Shown: positions 7,849 through 17,042, counted from the stretch's first letter. The stretch is 64,000 nucleotides of DNA from an uncultured Arenicella sp. (GCA_937922925.1 CALAKU010000003.1:1-64000), one strand, 5' to 3'. The notes: generated by a model not told the origin, from the sequence alone. Numbers and translations: made by a program.

Positions 7849-8797
7849 CTCAAGCGCTAGCAAAGTAACTTTCGCGAGCCTAGCGATTATCGGCTTGCTT
7901 GTATTCGCTGTTTCAAGTTCTTATCGTTTGGGGCTGGTTGATTTGAGTTTTGTTTGGCAGGTCAATGTTCAACGCTATGCTCCTCTTTTGGCAGCTGGGC
8001 TTGCCTTTGGTTTACTTGGCGCTATGAGATCTAGCTTTAGCAAGCTGGGCACTCACGTTCTAGGCTTTAGCCTCGTGGCCACAGTAAGCTCCTTATTGTT
8101 ACTGGGCCAGCTAGTGTTTGAGAACTGGTGGGCCGGGCTTATTGGTGCCGGATTCTTCATCGCTGCTCTACTCTTTTCGGCACGCAAGTATTACTCCAGT
8201 TTAGATCAGGGGAGCGTACTTATTTTGGTAAGCCTTGTCGCTTTTGGGTTGCTACTTTCAATTGCTAATTATCTTGGCGCCGCTTTTGTAGGTGGCCAAA
8301 TTGGCTCACTGATTTTCTGGTCTCAAGGCTATCCATTTGCCTTTGGCTCGTTCGGTGTGTGGATGCTTCCGGCATGCCTTGTATTGATGATTGTGGCGCT
8401 GCGCTCAAGTGATAAAGAACTTCCGCAATTACTATTGATGGGCTTAGGCCTTGGTGTTGTTGGCCCTTTATTCTTTATCGCCTATTTAGCACCACTTATT
8501 GCCAGTGCTGTTATTAGCAATAAAGATTCTCGATGGCTTTTGCTTTTGAGCGCTTTACTCGGAGCACTCATCGTCGCGTTTGCTCATCTTATTCCGAGCC
8601 TACTAATTGGCGGTTATACGCCCAGTTTGATCATCCCAATCGCCGCTCTAGCGCTGCCCTTGATAGTCTGGAATTCAAGACAAAGCAGTGACACAGCGAG
8701 CAAAAACATCCTCAAAGGTTTAGCCGCTATGCTATGGATTGTCTTAGTACTTAGCGTGGTTTATCAAGTTGCGCATTATGCTGCGCCTCTGATCTAA
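7841..8797 (+). CDS. Divergent FecCD/BtuC-like membrane permease
   Basis: A very hydrophobic 318-residue protein with about nine or ten membrane segments. The ATG at 7841 overlaps the previous gene's stop by eight bases (ATGTCTAG); a GTG at 7826 is a less likely start. Although divergent, the order of features follows FecCD permeases of iron-siderophore and B12 importers: a QRYAPLLAAGLAFGLLGA segment where RLPR-LLAGAALA-GA is expected, FWSQGYPFAFGSF where W-x-GS is expected, GPLFFIAYLAPLIASAV where G-x-FVGLVAPHI-R is expected, then SALLGALIVAFAHLI. The conserved His/Arg of that PH-R motif are missing. No ATPase or binding-protein gene is adjacent. Function as an importer half is an inference. 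Confidence 0.6.
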   Translation: MSSSSASKVTFASLAIIGLLVFAVSSSYRLGLVDLSFVWQVNVQRYAPLLAAGLAFGLLGAMRSSFSKLGTHVLGFSLVATVSSLLLLGQLVFENWWAGLIGAGFFIAALLFSARKYYSSLDQGSVLILVSLVAFGLLLSIANYLGAAFVGGQIGSLIFWSQGYPFAFGSFGVWMLPACLVLMIVALRSSDKELPQLLLMGLGLGVVGPLFFIAYLAPLIASAVISNKDSRWLLLLSALLGALIVAFAHLIPSLLIGGYTPSLIIPIAALALPLIVWNSRQSSDTASKNILKGLAAMLWIVLVLSVVYQVAHYAAPLI

Positions 8798-9831
8798 GAC
8801 TTTTCTAATAACATGGCATCGCCATAACTGAAAAAGCGATATTCCTGATCGATTGCGTGTTGATACGCCTTTTTGATATTGCCTGTTCCAGCAAACGCAC
8901 TGACCAGCATCATCAAAGTCGATTTTGGCAGATGAAAGTTGGTCTGAAGTAGATCAATCACTTTAAACTCGAAACCGGGGTAAATAAAAATGTCGGTATC
9001 ACCGACAAAAGGCTCGATTAACTGATCTTGCGATTCGCGCGCCGCCGTTTCAAGTGAGCGCATCACCGTGGTTCCTACGGCGATAACTCGCCCGCCTCTG
9101 GATTTACATTCTCGAATAGCATTGCAAGTCTGATGACTCACTTCAATATACTCACTGTGCATTTGATGATCTTCAATCGACTGCGCTCTGACTGGCTGAT
9201 AGGTACCCGCGCCAACATGCAGCGTTATGTATGAAACATCTATGCCCTTGTCTTTGCATTTTGCCAGTAAAGCTTGGTCAAAGTGCAGCCCAGCAGTTGG
9301 TGCGGCTACAGCGCCACGTTTTTCGGCAAATACCGTTTGGTACCGATCTTGATCATCAACTTGCACCGATCGATCTATATAGGGCGGCAGCGGTAACTCT
9401 CCAACTTGTTCGAACCAATCAAACAACTCGCATGAACAATGAAGCTCAAGTTCAAAAAAACTGCCCTGCCGGCCTAACACCGTTAGGTAAGCCGATGCGT
9501 CTTGATTAATATTTAAGCGCTGGCCCGGCTTGGGCGCTCGGCTGGCTTTGATTTGTGCAAGGAAACGCCGCTGATCTAATGGTCGTTCAAGTACTAATTC
9601 GAACTTACCACCACTTTCTTTGGTGCCGAACAGCCGAGCTGGTACCACTTTGGTGTTATTCAACACCAATAAGTCGCCGCTATTGAAATACTTCAAGATA
9701 TCGGCAAACCCACCGTCAATAAGTGAGCCATCGGATTTGACGTGTAATAGCCGACTTGCCGAACGCTCAGCGCTTGGAAATTGAGCAATGAGATGCTCAG
9801 GCAGGTGGTAGTCAAAGTCATCGACGTTCAT
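8794..9831 (-). CDS. queA: tRNA preQ1(34) S-adenosylmethionine ribosyltransferase-isomerase QueA
   Basis: QueA moves the ribosyl part of S-adenosylmethionine onto preQ1 in tRNA, making epoxyqueuosine. The protein from the ATG at 9831 (345 residues, the usual size) begins MNVDDFDYHLPEHLIAQFP and has the typical RLLHV, LNNTKVVPARLFG, LPLPPYI and AAPTAGLHFD motifs, with HVGAGTYQPV further on. An open frame runs 46 codons further upstream, but that part overlaps the next gene's end and does not look like QueA, so I prefer 9831. The stop overlaps that of the convergent permease by four bases. Tgt, the preceding step in queuosine synthesis, is encoded at 26439-27554. Confidence 0.97.
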   Translation of the reverse strand: MNVDDFDYHLPEHLIAQFPSAERSASRLLHVKSDGSLIDGGFADILKYFNSGDLLVLNNTKVVPARLFGTKESGGKFELVLERPLDQRRFLAQIKASRAPKPGQRLNINQDASAYLTVLGRQGSFFELELHCSCELFDWFEQVGELPLPPYIDRSVQVDDQDRYQTVFAEKRGAVAAPTAGLHFDQALLAKCKDKGIDVSYITLHVGAGTYQPVRAQSIEDHQMHSEYIEVSHQTCNAIRECKSRGGRVIAVGTTVMRSLETAARESQDQLIEPFVGDTDIFIYPGFEFKVIDLLQTNFHLPKSTLMMLVSAFAGTGNIKKAYQHAIDQEYRFFSYGDAMLLEKS

Positions 9832-9845
9832 GGCCGCGGATGCTA

Positions 9846-11093
9846 TCACTGTTTGCTGGAGGTCTCCATCATAACGGTGGTATTCGAGTGGCTTGGTGGG
9901 TTTTGCCAACGCCCAAAAACCAAAAGCGGCAACGCCAAAGCAATACCAATCAAAAGGCCATTTGCCCAAACCGTCGGGGACATAAGCGAAACTACGCCAC
10001 TAACAAACACGCCCAAGCGAATCCATTCCAAGACACCAGCATACTGCTTGGATTCCATCAACGCACCGATGCTAAAGGTGGCCCATAGCACGAAACCAAC
10101 GACCATCGCCGATTGGCCTAGACTCATTTGCTCGGCGAACAAACTGTAGTAAATACCCACGGTGGCAGTTAAGGCATATTGGATTATGCAATAACACTTA
10201 AGCCAAGCATTCACTTGAGTATCGTATTTAGAAAAGTGTTCTAACTCATTCTTTTCAATTGGGAATTCCTCTTCTACGTCAGGAGGTCGCCAACCCGTTC
10301 GGCGAAACCAAATCGTTAGCTTGTACCACCAATGCTTGGTGCGCCATGCGTCCTTAATCAGCTGAGCGTAGATTTGCGCGTTTACCCAAAGCGGGTTCCA
10401 ACTTTGTACCGCACCGCGAATGCCAAAGATGGGCATGTCATCTTCTTGCTCTTCTTGGTAAGTGCCAAAGAGTCTATCCCAAAGAATAAACACGCCGCCA
10501 TAATTTTTATCAATATAGATGGTATTTTGCGCGTGATGCCCGCGATGGTTTGAGGGGGACACGAAGAACCATTCGTACCAACCGAGCTTGCCTACATGTT
10601 GGGTATGAACCCAGAACTGATAAATCAAATTCAAGGCACCAACGCTTAACACCATCAACGGATCAAAACCGACGATGGCAAGCGGGATGTAAAAGATAAA
10701 ACTGAGAAATCCTGTGCCGGTTTGTCTTAGAGCCGTGGTCAGGTTGTACTCTTCACTTGAATGGTGCACCACATGCGAAGCCCAAAGAATATTCATCTCG
10801 TGACCAAGGCGATGATTCCAGTAATAAAAGAAATCCCATAAGACAAAAACCACTAGCCAATTTAGCCAAGAGGCGCTTAAGTTCCAAATGGCAAAGTGCT
10901 GATGAACGGCTACGTAAACCGTAAATGGAATAAGCGCCTTGGAAACATTAATCAGCTGATTAATGGTGCCGGTCGCAAGACTAGTTAAGGAATCATTGAC
11001 TCGGTAATAGGCGGTGCCGCGCACTTTCTCAGCGATTAGCTCAATGGCAATCAGCAGAAAAAAACCGGGCACCGCATAAAGAATCAAATCCAT
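9846..11093 (-). CDS. Sterol desaturase / fatty acid hydroxylase family membrane protein
   Basis: A 415-residue membrane protein with the di-iron histidine motifs of the fatty acid hydroxylase superfamily in the right order: HRLGH (94-98 region), HVVHH shortly after, an HTQH segment and HRGHH. Four or five membrane segments flank the motifs, and a further group of three or four hydrophobic helices forms the C-terminus after about residue 300. This architecture resembles alkylglycerol monooxygenase-like members more than classical sterol desaturases. The true substrate (lipid, alkylglycerol or hydrocarbon) cannot be told from sequence. It lies 3 bases after fadJ and 14 before queA, so it may be expressed with the fatty acid oxidation genes. 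Confidence 0.88.
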   Translation of the reverse strand: MDLILYAVPGFFLLIAIELIAEKVRGTAYYRVNDSLTSLATGTINQLINVSKALIPFTVYVAVHQHFAIWNLSASWLNWLVVFVLWDFFYYWNHRLGHEMNILWASHVVHHSSEEYNLTTALRQTGTGFLSFIFYIPLAIVGFDPLMVLSVGALNLIYQFWVHTQHVGKLGWYEWFFVSPSNHRGHHAQNTIYIDKNYGGVFILWDRLFGTYQEEQEDDMPIFGIRGAVQSWNPLWVNAQIYAQLIKDAWRTKHWWYKLTIWFRRTGWRPPDVEEEFPIEKNELEHFSKYDTQVNAWLKCYCIIQYALTATVGIYYSLFAEQMSLGQSAMVVGFVLWATFSIGALMESKQYAGVLEWIRLGVFVSGVVSLMSPTVWANGLLIGIALALPLLVFGRWQNPPSHSNTTVMMETSSKQ

Positions 11094-11096
11094 AGG

Positions 11097-13211
11097 CTAA
11101 CTGTAAAAGCCTTTGCTCTGCTCGGCAAGGTCGAGAATCAGTTGTGCCGGTTTAAAGCGCTGACCATGCTCGGCATGTAAGCCTTCGAGCTTAGCTCTCA
11201 CCTCAGTCAAACCCAGCGAATCCATATAGCGGAAAGGCCCACCGGTAAATGGTGGGAAACCAAGGCCGAAAATCGCACCGATATCACCATCACGAGCCGA
11301 ACGCAGGATACCTTCTTGCAAGCAATATGCGGCTTCATTAAGCATTGAGAACAAGACGCGCTCAATAATGACCTGACGGCTCAACTCATTGCGGCCCGGG
11401 TTCTCTACACCAATCACCGAGTAAATGCTCTGATCGACTCGTTTGCCCTTAGAGTCTTCACTGTAATCGTAAAAGCCTTTGCCGTTTTTCTTACCCATTC
11501 GCTCATCGGCCAACACTTTGTCGACACCATCGATGAGAGGTATTCGATCGCCAAAGGCTTGATTGAGGGTCACAACAATATGAGCGCCCACGTCGATGCC
11601 GACTTCGTCCATTAATTTGATTGGCCCAACCGGCATACCAAAGCTCTCAAGCGAGTTATCGATCTCCTGAATGGCAACGCCTTCTAGTACCAATCGAACT
11701 GCCTCCATGTTGTAGGGAACCAGTACTCGAGTGGTGTAAAATCCGGGCCCGTCATTCACGACAATAACAGTCTTGCCTTGTTTCTTACCCAGCTCAACGG
11801 CGGTTGCGGTAACCCAGTCGGCCGTTTTAGTGCCGGAGATCACTTCTAATAGCGGCATTTTCTCGACCGGCGAAAAGTAATGCATACCAACAATGCGCTC
11901 AGGATGTTTTGCGGTGGCGGCCACATCATCAATTGGAATCGCGCTGGTGTTGGTCGCGAAGATGGTTTCTTTATTGCCAGATAAAGCCTCGATATCAGCT
12001 ACCATCCGCTGCTTGAGACTCAAGTCTTCAAACACCGCTTCGATCACCACATCGCTGTTCTTAAAACCACGATAGTCTAATGACCCAGTTAAGCGCGCCA
12101 TGATGCTTTGGTGTTGATGCGGCTTAATGCGGCGGCGATTGAGCTTTTTATCTACTAGCTTGCCTACATAGGCCATGCCTTTTGCCAAACCCTCAACACT
12201 GATGTCTTTAAGCCGCACTGTGGTTTTTGCCTTGTCGACCGTTACGTAACCAATCCCAGCTCCCATCAGCCCTGCTCCCAACACACCTACGTTTGAGATG
12301 GGGCGAGCCGTGGCGTCTGAATCCACGCCGGTGTCTTTTTTTAGGTCGGTAGTTGCAAAAAAGATATTAACGAACTGTTTTGATTCTGGTGTTACCAGCA
12401 ATTCACCAAAGCCCTTGGCTTCGAGGTCTAAGGCTTTGTCTAGTGACATAGCCAAACCGCGATTTACGGTGTCTAGAATCTTCAACGGCGCTGGATACTT
12501 ACCCTTGGTTTGGCTCATCACCTTTTTGCGCGCTTGGCTGATCACAAATTGGCGCACTGGCGACATGCGCATAAGCCGGTCTTTAAACCCGGATTTTCGG
12601 TTGGGTTTACCTTTTGCAACGTAGTTGTGCGCCACATCGAGCAGAATCGACGAGGCGACTACCTCATCCACCAAACCAATTTTTTTGGCTCGCGATGCGC
12701 TTAATTGGCGGCCAGTGAGCATCATATCCAGCGCATCAGGCAGCGGCACAACTCTTGGTAGACGTGTGGTTCCGCCGCCGCCCGGCAATAAGCCTAGTTG
12801 TACTTCTGGCACACCGATGCGAGTGGATTTACTGTCTGACGCGACTCGGTAGTCAAACACCAAAGAGAGTTCTAACCCACCGCCTAGACAAACTCCATTA
12901 ATAGCCGCGACAGTGGTAATGGGCAGGTCTGCGACCTGTTGCAGCATGCCGTGCAATAACTTGGATGACTCGTAAGCTTGCTCTTGGGTTTCAATGGTTT
13001 GGAATATACTGATATCCGCACCGGCCAAAAACACATCTTTTTTGCCTGATGCGAACACCATGCCTTTGAGGCTGTTGTCGTTACGAATGTCGGCCAAAAT
13101 ACTTTCGTACTCACTTTGGCTGGCTTCGCTCAATACGTTTTGCGGCGAGTCTGGCGTATCCATGGTAACCAGAGCAATGCCGTTGTTTTTTTCTAAGGTA
13201 AAAATGGCCAT
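11097..13211 (-). CDS. fadJ: Fatty acid oxidation complex alpha subunit FadJ-type (enoyl-CoA hydratase / 3-hydroxyacyl-CoA dehydrogenase)
   Basis: A 704-residue two-part enzyme of beta-oxidation. The N-terminal crotonase domain (1-about 190) shows the oxyanion-hole stretch FLAGADISIF, and NGVCLGGGLELSL and GVPEVQLGLLPGGGG, carrying both catalytic glutamates. The middle is an NAD-binding domain with GVLGAGLMGAGIGYV (about 310-324), and two C-terminal 3-hydroxyacyl-CoA dehydrogenase domains follow (HYFSPVEKMPLLEV, GPGFYTTRVLVPY, GKGFYDY). Length and start (MAIFTLEKNNGIALVTMDTP) match FadJ rather than FadB, which carries a longer N-terminus. It follows fadI by 13 bases, the usual thiolase-hydratase pair. 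Confidence 0.95.
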   Translation of the reverse strand: MAIFTLEKNNGIALVTMDTPDSPQNVLSEASQSEYESILADIRNDNSLKGMVFASGKKDVFLAGADISIFQTIETQEQAYESSKLLHGMLQQVADLPITTVAAINGVCLGGGLELSLVFDYRVASDSKSTRIGVPEVQLGLLPGGGGTTRLPRVVPLPDALDMMLTGRQLSASRAKKIGLVDEVVASSILLDVAHNYVAKGKPNRKSGFKDRLMRMSPVRQFVISQARKKVMSQTKGKYPAPLKILDTVNRGLAMSLDKALDLEAKGFGELLVTPESKQFVNIFFATTDLKKDTGVDSDATARPISNVGVLGAGLMGAGIGYVTVDKAKTTVRLKDISVEGLAKGMAYVGKLVDKKLNRRRIKPHQHQSIMARLTGSLDYRGFKNSDVVIEAVFEDLSLKQRMVADIEALSGNKETIFATNTSAIPIDDVAATAKHPERIVGMHYFSPVEKMPLLEVISGTKTADWVTATAVELGKKQGKTVIVVNDGPGFYTTRVLVPYNMEAVRLVLEGVAIQEIDNSLESFGMPVGPIKLMDEVGIDVGAHIVVTLNQAFGDRIPLIDGVDKVLADERMGKKNGKGFYDYSEDSKGKRVDQSIYSVIGVENPGRNELSRQVIIERVLFSMLNEAAYCLQEGILRSARDGDIGAIFGLGFPPFTGGPFRYMDSLGLTEVRAKLEGLHAEHGQRFKPAQLILDLAEQSKGFYS

Positions 13212-13224
13212 GAGTGATCTCCGA

Positions 13225-14508
13225 TTAAGCTGATTCCAGAACCATGGCAGCGCCCAAGCCGCCTGCCGCGCACGCTGTGATCAAGCCGTGCTGCTGGCCG
13301 GATCGTTTCAAGTCATAGAGCATTTGAGTGAGCTGGCGGGTACCCGTCGCAGCAAAAGGATGCCCCAGCGAAATAGAGCTGCCAGAGATATTAAATTTAT
13401 CAAAATCAATCTCGCCAATGGCGTCATTGCGGTTCAGCCGTTCTTGTGCAAACTGTTTGGATGCAAAGGCTTGCGTGTTTGAAAGTACTTGCGCAGCAAA
13501 GGCTTCGTGCATGTCGATTAAATCGATGTCTTTTAAACTCAAACCCGCGGCATCTAAGGCCTTAGGCGTTGCGAAAGACGGCCCCATTAGCATTTGCCAA
13601 TTGGGGTCGAGCGCCGCAAAGGCATAGCTTTTAATATAGCCAAGTGGTTGATGACCCAAGGCCTTGGCTTTTGCTTCGCTCATCAGCACAACAGCCGAAG
13701 CGCCATCAGTCAAAGGCGAACTGTTGGCGGCTGTCACCGAACCGTGTTTACGATCAAACACAGGCTTAAGCTTGGCGTACTTTTCAAGCTCTGAGCCAGA
13801 GCGTACTAAATTGTCTTTACTGATTGCCTGGTATTTTGGCCCCATAACCACGTTAATTACTTGCTCATCAAACCAGCCCTCTTCCCAGGCTTTGGCGGCA
13901 TTCATATGAGAACGATGCGCCAACGCATCTTGATCGGCTCTGGCGATGCCATTTTCTTTCGCCATGTTCTCGGCCGCCTGCCCCATGGTAAATTCCGAAG
14001 AAGGTTCTTTGATCGCAGGTTGGCTAGGCATCAAATCTTTTAGGCCTATCCCTTTGAAAGCCTTGAGCTTACTGCCTTTGCTGTATGAGCTTTTAACCAT
14101 GGCTTCGGTCATTTTTTTATTAAAGCTGATTGGCGGTTGCGACATCACATCGCAGCCGCCCGCGATGCCAGCGTCAATCACGCCAGTTTGAATGTTCATG
14201 GCGATGTCGGCGGCCGATTGGTAACTGCTGGCGCAGGCTCTTGAGACACTGTAAGCGTCGGTGCTCACCGGCAGATTCGCACCTAATACGATTTCGCGGC
14301 CAATATTTGGCGCATCGGGGGCCATCACCACCTGACCAAAGACCAGCTTTTCAATCTCGGTTTTATCCACATCAGCGCGTTCCACCAATTCGGCCACTAA
14401 GTGCGAGGCCAATGTCCGGGCCGGAAAGGTGCTGTAGCCAGTAGCAATTCGTAAAAATGGAGTGCGCGCACCAGCGACCACCGCGACGCGATTAAGTTGA
14501 GAAGCCAT
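13225..14508 (-). CDS. fadI: 3-ketoacyl-CoA thiolase FadI
   Basis: The last step of beta-oxidation: thiolytic release of acetyl-CoA from 3-ketoacyl-CoA. The 427-residue product carries the nucleophilic cysteine in VSRACASSYQSA (C92), the histidine in ISLGHPFAATGTR, and the second cysteine in ITACAAGGLGAAM near the end. The N-terminus (VAVVAGARTPF) and length fit FadI, the partner of FadJ, rather than the shorter FadA. The ATG at 14508 has a GAGGA sequence about 7 bases upstream. It is the first gene of the fadI-fadJ-hydroxylase-queA run; the 76-base spacer before it probably holds the promoter, but no clear hexamers or FadR site could be named. Confidence 0.96.
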   Translation of the reverse strand: MASQLNRVAVVAGARTPFLRIATGYSTFPARTLASHLVAELVERADVDKTEIEKLVFGQVVMAPDAPNIGREIVLGANLPVSTDAYSVSRACASSYQSAADIAMNIQTGVIDAGIAGGCDVMSQPPISFNKKMTEAMVKSSYSKGSKLKAFKGIGLKDLMPSQPAIKEPSSEFTMGQAAENMAKENGIARADQDALAHRSHMNAAKAWEEGWFDEQVINVVMGPKYQAISKDNLVRSGSELEKYAKLKPVFDRKHGSVTAANSSPLTDGASAVVLMSEAKAKALGHQPLGYIKSYAFAALDPNWQMLMGPSFATPKALDAAGLSLKDIDLIDMHEAFAAQVLSNTQAFASKQFAQERLNRNDAIGEIDFDKFNISGSSISLGHPFAATGTRQLTQMLYDLKRSGQQHGLITACAAGGLGAAMVLESA

Positions 14509-14584
14509 AATTTATCCTCAAACGTGGAATTCGCCGCTGATCATAGCAAACCTTGCCGTGAGTCCGCAGCAATACGCCATTAAG

Positions 14585-15133
14585 CTAGAAACAGGCTTCT
14601 AACTTTGACCAATCAAAATATGGGCCCGGGTCTGGTTTACGCCCAGGGGCAATATCGCTGTGTGCATAAACGTTATTTGAAATTGCGGGGTACTGCTGTT
14701 GAACGCAAGTAACTAGTTCCCGCAACGCTTTATATTGTTGTTCGGTAAATCCATTTGGATCAGTATCTAAGCCTTCAAGCTCAATGCCAATAGAGAAATC
14801 ATTGACTCGCCCACGTTGCAAACATTGAGACTCGCCGGCATGCCATGCGCGCTTGTTCACCGGTACAAATTGAATCAGCTGGCCGCTGCGTCTAACAAAA
14901 AAATGCGCACTCACCGTTAAGTGCGCCATACTTTCAAAATACGGGTGCTCGCTTGACGAGAGTTGATTCAAAAAGAAGCGCTCTACACAGTCGCCGCTGT
15001 ATTCACCAGGAGGCAAGCTAATACAATGAACAATAATTACACTTGGAGCCTCGTTGTTAGGGCGTTCATCGCAGTTAGGCGACGCCTTGTACTCGGCCGA
15101 CTCAACGAGACCGTTTTTGAGATTAAGCCGCAT
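14585..15133 (-). CDS. ampD: 1,6-anhydro-N-acetylmuramyl-L-alanine amidase AmpD
   Basis: AmpD removes the peptide from anhydromuropeptides in the cytoplasm during peptidoglycan recycling, and so keeps the AmpR-inducing ligand low. The 182-residue product has the amidase_2 zinc ligands at H36 (IIVHCISLPPGEY), H158 (YAHSDIAPGRKPDPG) and D168, plus the catalytic glutamate region IGIELEG (115-121). The FFLNQL and SAHFFVRRSG segments are typical. No signal peptide is present, as expected for AmpD rather than AmiD. It overlaps pgpA by 11 bases and ends the long riboflavin/nusB run. Confidence 0.95.
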   Translation of the reverse strand: MRLNLKNGLVESAEYKASPNCDERPNNEAPSVIIVHCISLPPGEYSGDCVERFFLNQLSSSEHPYFESMAHLTVSAHFFVRRSGQLIQFVPVNKRAWHAGESQCLQRGRVNDFSIGIELEGLDTDPNGFTEQQYKALRELVTCVQQQYPAISNNVYAHSDIAPGRKPDPGPYFDWSKLEACF

Positions 15134-15614
15134 AGATTAAGCGCAAAACCAGATGAGCCACGCCACAAGCCATCAATCCGGCAATCACATCATCCAACAT
15201 GATGCCAACACCACCGTGGACGTGTTTGTCGAGCCAGCTAATTGGCCACGGTTTAAGAATGTCGAACAATCGAAACAAAACAAAAGCCAAGACCAACGTT
15301 TTCCAGCTCAGTGGTAGCCACAACATGGCAATAAACAAACCCATGATCTCATCCCAAACAATCGCACCGTGATCGTGTACGCCTACGTCTCGAGCGGTTT
15401 GTCCGCAGAGGTAAATGCCAATAACACAACCCAAAACAATCAAGCTAAGGAAGCCAATAGAATGAGTCGTTAGAAGCGAAGACGCCAGCCAAACTAAGGG
15501 AACCCCCGCGAGAGTACCCCACGTGCCCGGCGCGGGTTTTAATAATCCACTTCCAAAGCCCAGCGCGAGGAAATGCACCGGATTGTTTAGTTGAAAGTTG
15601 TTTGATTGATTCAT
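15123..15614 (-). CDS. pgpA: Phosphatidylglycerophosphatase A
   Basis: PgpA dephosphorylates phosphatidylglycerol phosphate at the inner membrane. The 163-residue protein has the family start FGSGLLKPAPGTWGTLAG, followed by membrane segments, the DHGAIVWDEIMG motif holding the conserved acidic residues, the FRLFDILKPWPI stretch and the C-terminal GVGIMLDDVIAG motif. These are all PgpA signatures in order. It lies between thiL and ampD; the thiL-pgpA order is widespread in gammaproteobacteria. Confidence 0.95.
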   Translation of the reverse strand: MNQSNNFQLNNPVHFLALGFGSGLLKPAPGTWGTLAGVPLVWLASSLLTTHSIGFLSLIVLGCVIGIYLCGQTARDVGVHDHGAIVWDEIMGLFIAMLWLPLSWKTLVLAFVLFRLFDILKPWPISWLDKHVHGGVGIMLDDVIAGLMACGVAHLVLRLIYAA

Positions 15615-15629
15615 AAGCTTTGGGCTCCG

Positions 15630-16607
15630 CTAATCAGTAAAATGTTCGAAGCCCAGATTTTTAGCTGCTGGCAAGACGTTATCACCTTGTCTAAGGCATA
15701 CCGAACTGCTAGTGCTGCGAGTGACGCTGCCTATTTTACTTAGTGGCAAACCTAACGCTTTGCTGAGGTCTTTGACTTCGCCGCGTCTCTCTGGTTTGAC
15801 GGTAAAGGCCAATTCGTAGTCGTCACCACCGTAAAGTGCGAAGTCCATTTGTTGTTTGCTATTTAAATCAAATACAGACTTATAGGCCGCGGAAACTGGG
15901 ATGGCGTCAACATTGATTTCCATCGCCAACTGGCTTTGATGGCAGATATGCGTCAAATCGGCGACGAGACCGTCGGAAACATCAATACATGCATTGGCGA
16001 TATTCAGCAAACCAAGCCCCAGTTCAACTCTGGCTTGAGGCCGATAGTGCGCCATTTGAACCTGGGTTTCTAAGCTTTTTTCTAGGGCAATTTTACCTTG
16101 TAAATTAGCCAGCCCAAGTGCCGCATCACCGACACAACCAGACACATAAACATCATCGCCAAGCTTTGCATTTCGCCTAGAAAGTACTTTACTTTTATCT
16201 AATAAACCTATGATTGTGCAGGATAATGTGAGATTTCCATTTGTGGTGTCGCCGCCAATCAGTTGAACTTGATAGTGTTCAGCTTGGGCTTTCAATCCGC
16301 TCGAAAACTCAGCCAGCCATTCGGTGTTCACACTTGGTATCGTCAGCGCCATGGTTGCATACTTAGGCAAGGCGCCCATGGCCGCCATATCGCTGCAATT
16401 TACTGAGAGAATTTTATGTGCTAAATGGCTGGCTGGCGTGCCCTCAAGAAAATGCACGCCTTCAACCATGGTATCGGTACTGATGGCGATATCTTGATCG
16501 TTTGGCGGTTCGAACACGGCGGCATCATCGCCGATGTCGATACGAGTACTGTGGTGTTGAGGCCCAATGCCCTGACAATAGTCGCGGATAATGGAGAACT
16601 CAGCCAT
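15630..16607 (-). CDS. thiL: Thiamine-monophosphate kinase ThiL
   Basis: ThiL phosphorylates thiamine monophosphate to the diphosphate cofactor. The 325-residue product shows the AIR-synthase-like fold motifs in order: IGDDAAVFEPP (26-36), STDTMVEGVHF (44-54), NCSDMAAMGA (70-79), QLIGGDTTNG (about 114-123), CIDVSDGLVADL and ALYGGDDYELAF. All the aspartates that bind Mg and ATP appear to be present. It sits 8 bases after nusB and 15 before pgpA. Confidence 0.96.
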   Translation of the reverse strand: MAEFSIIRDYCQGIGPQHHSTRIDIGDDAAVFEPPNDQDIAISTDTMVEGVHFLEGTPASHLAHKILSVNCSDMAAMGALPKYATMALTIPSVNTEWLAEFSSGLKAQAEHYQVQLIGGDTTNGNLTLSCTIIGLLDKSKVLSRRNAKLGDDVYVSGCVGDAALGLANLQGKIALEKSLETQVQMAHYRPQARVELGLGLLNIANACIDVSDGLVADLTHICHQSQLAMEINVDAIPVSAAYKSVFDLNSKQQMDFALYGGDDYELAFTVKPERRGEVKDLSKALGLPLSKIGSVTRSTSSSVCLRQGDNVLPAAKNLGFEHFTD

Positions 16608-16615
16608 TTAGGTAA

Positions 16616-17029
16616 TTAGGCCGCGGCTCTTACCTGTTGCGCAATTTTATCTATCACGCCATTGATAAACTTATAGCTGTGTTCAGCGCCAAAGGTTTTG
16701 GCCAATTCGATCATCTCATTGATCACAACCTTAGTAGGAACATCGGGCTTGTATGCCAATTCGTAGGTTCCCAAACGCAATATGGCGCGCTCTACTGGGT
16801 CTAACTTAGCAAAATCGCGACCAATGTGAGGTTCTATTATGCCGAGCAATTCATCGGAGACCTTTGGAACTTCGTTCATAATTTCTCTTAGAAACTTACG
16901 ATCGATGTTTTGCATGTCATGAATTTGGCTAAACCGCTCTTCTATATCTTCTGCAGGCTGCTGTGTGATATCCCATTGATACAAAGCTTGAACAGCAGCT
17001 TGGCGCGCATTATGGCGGTTTTTGCTCAT
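16616..17029 (-). CDS. nusB: Transcription antitermination factor NusB
   Basis: NusB binds boxA RNA with NusE (ribosomal protein S10) and is needed for antitermination on rRNA operons. The 137-residue all-helical protein begins with the basic RHNARQAAVQALYQWD segment and has VERAILRLGTYEL and KVVINEMIELAKTFG..SYKFINGVID near the end, which are family hallmarks. It follows ribH by 13 bases; ribH-nusB-thiL is a classical order. Confidence 0.97.
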   Translation of the reverse strand: MSKNRHNARQAAVQALYQWDITQQPAEDIEERFSQIHDMQNIDRKFLREIMNEVPKVSDELLGIIEPHIGRDFAKLDPVERAILRLGTYELAYKPDVPTKVVINEMIELAKTFGAEHSYKFINGVIDKIAQQVRAAA

Positions 17030-17042
17030 TGTAGAACTCAGA

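Noticed and set aside
9832-9969. 46-codon N-terminal extension of QueA
   Set aside because: It overlaps the end of the hydroxylase gene and does not resemble QueA, which starts normally at 9831.
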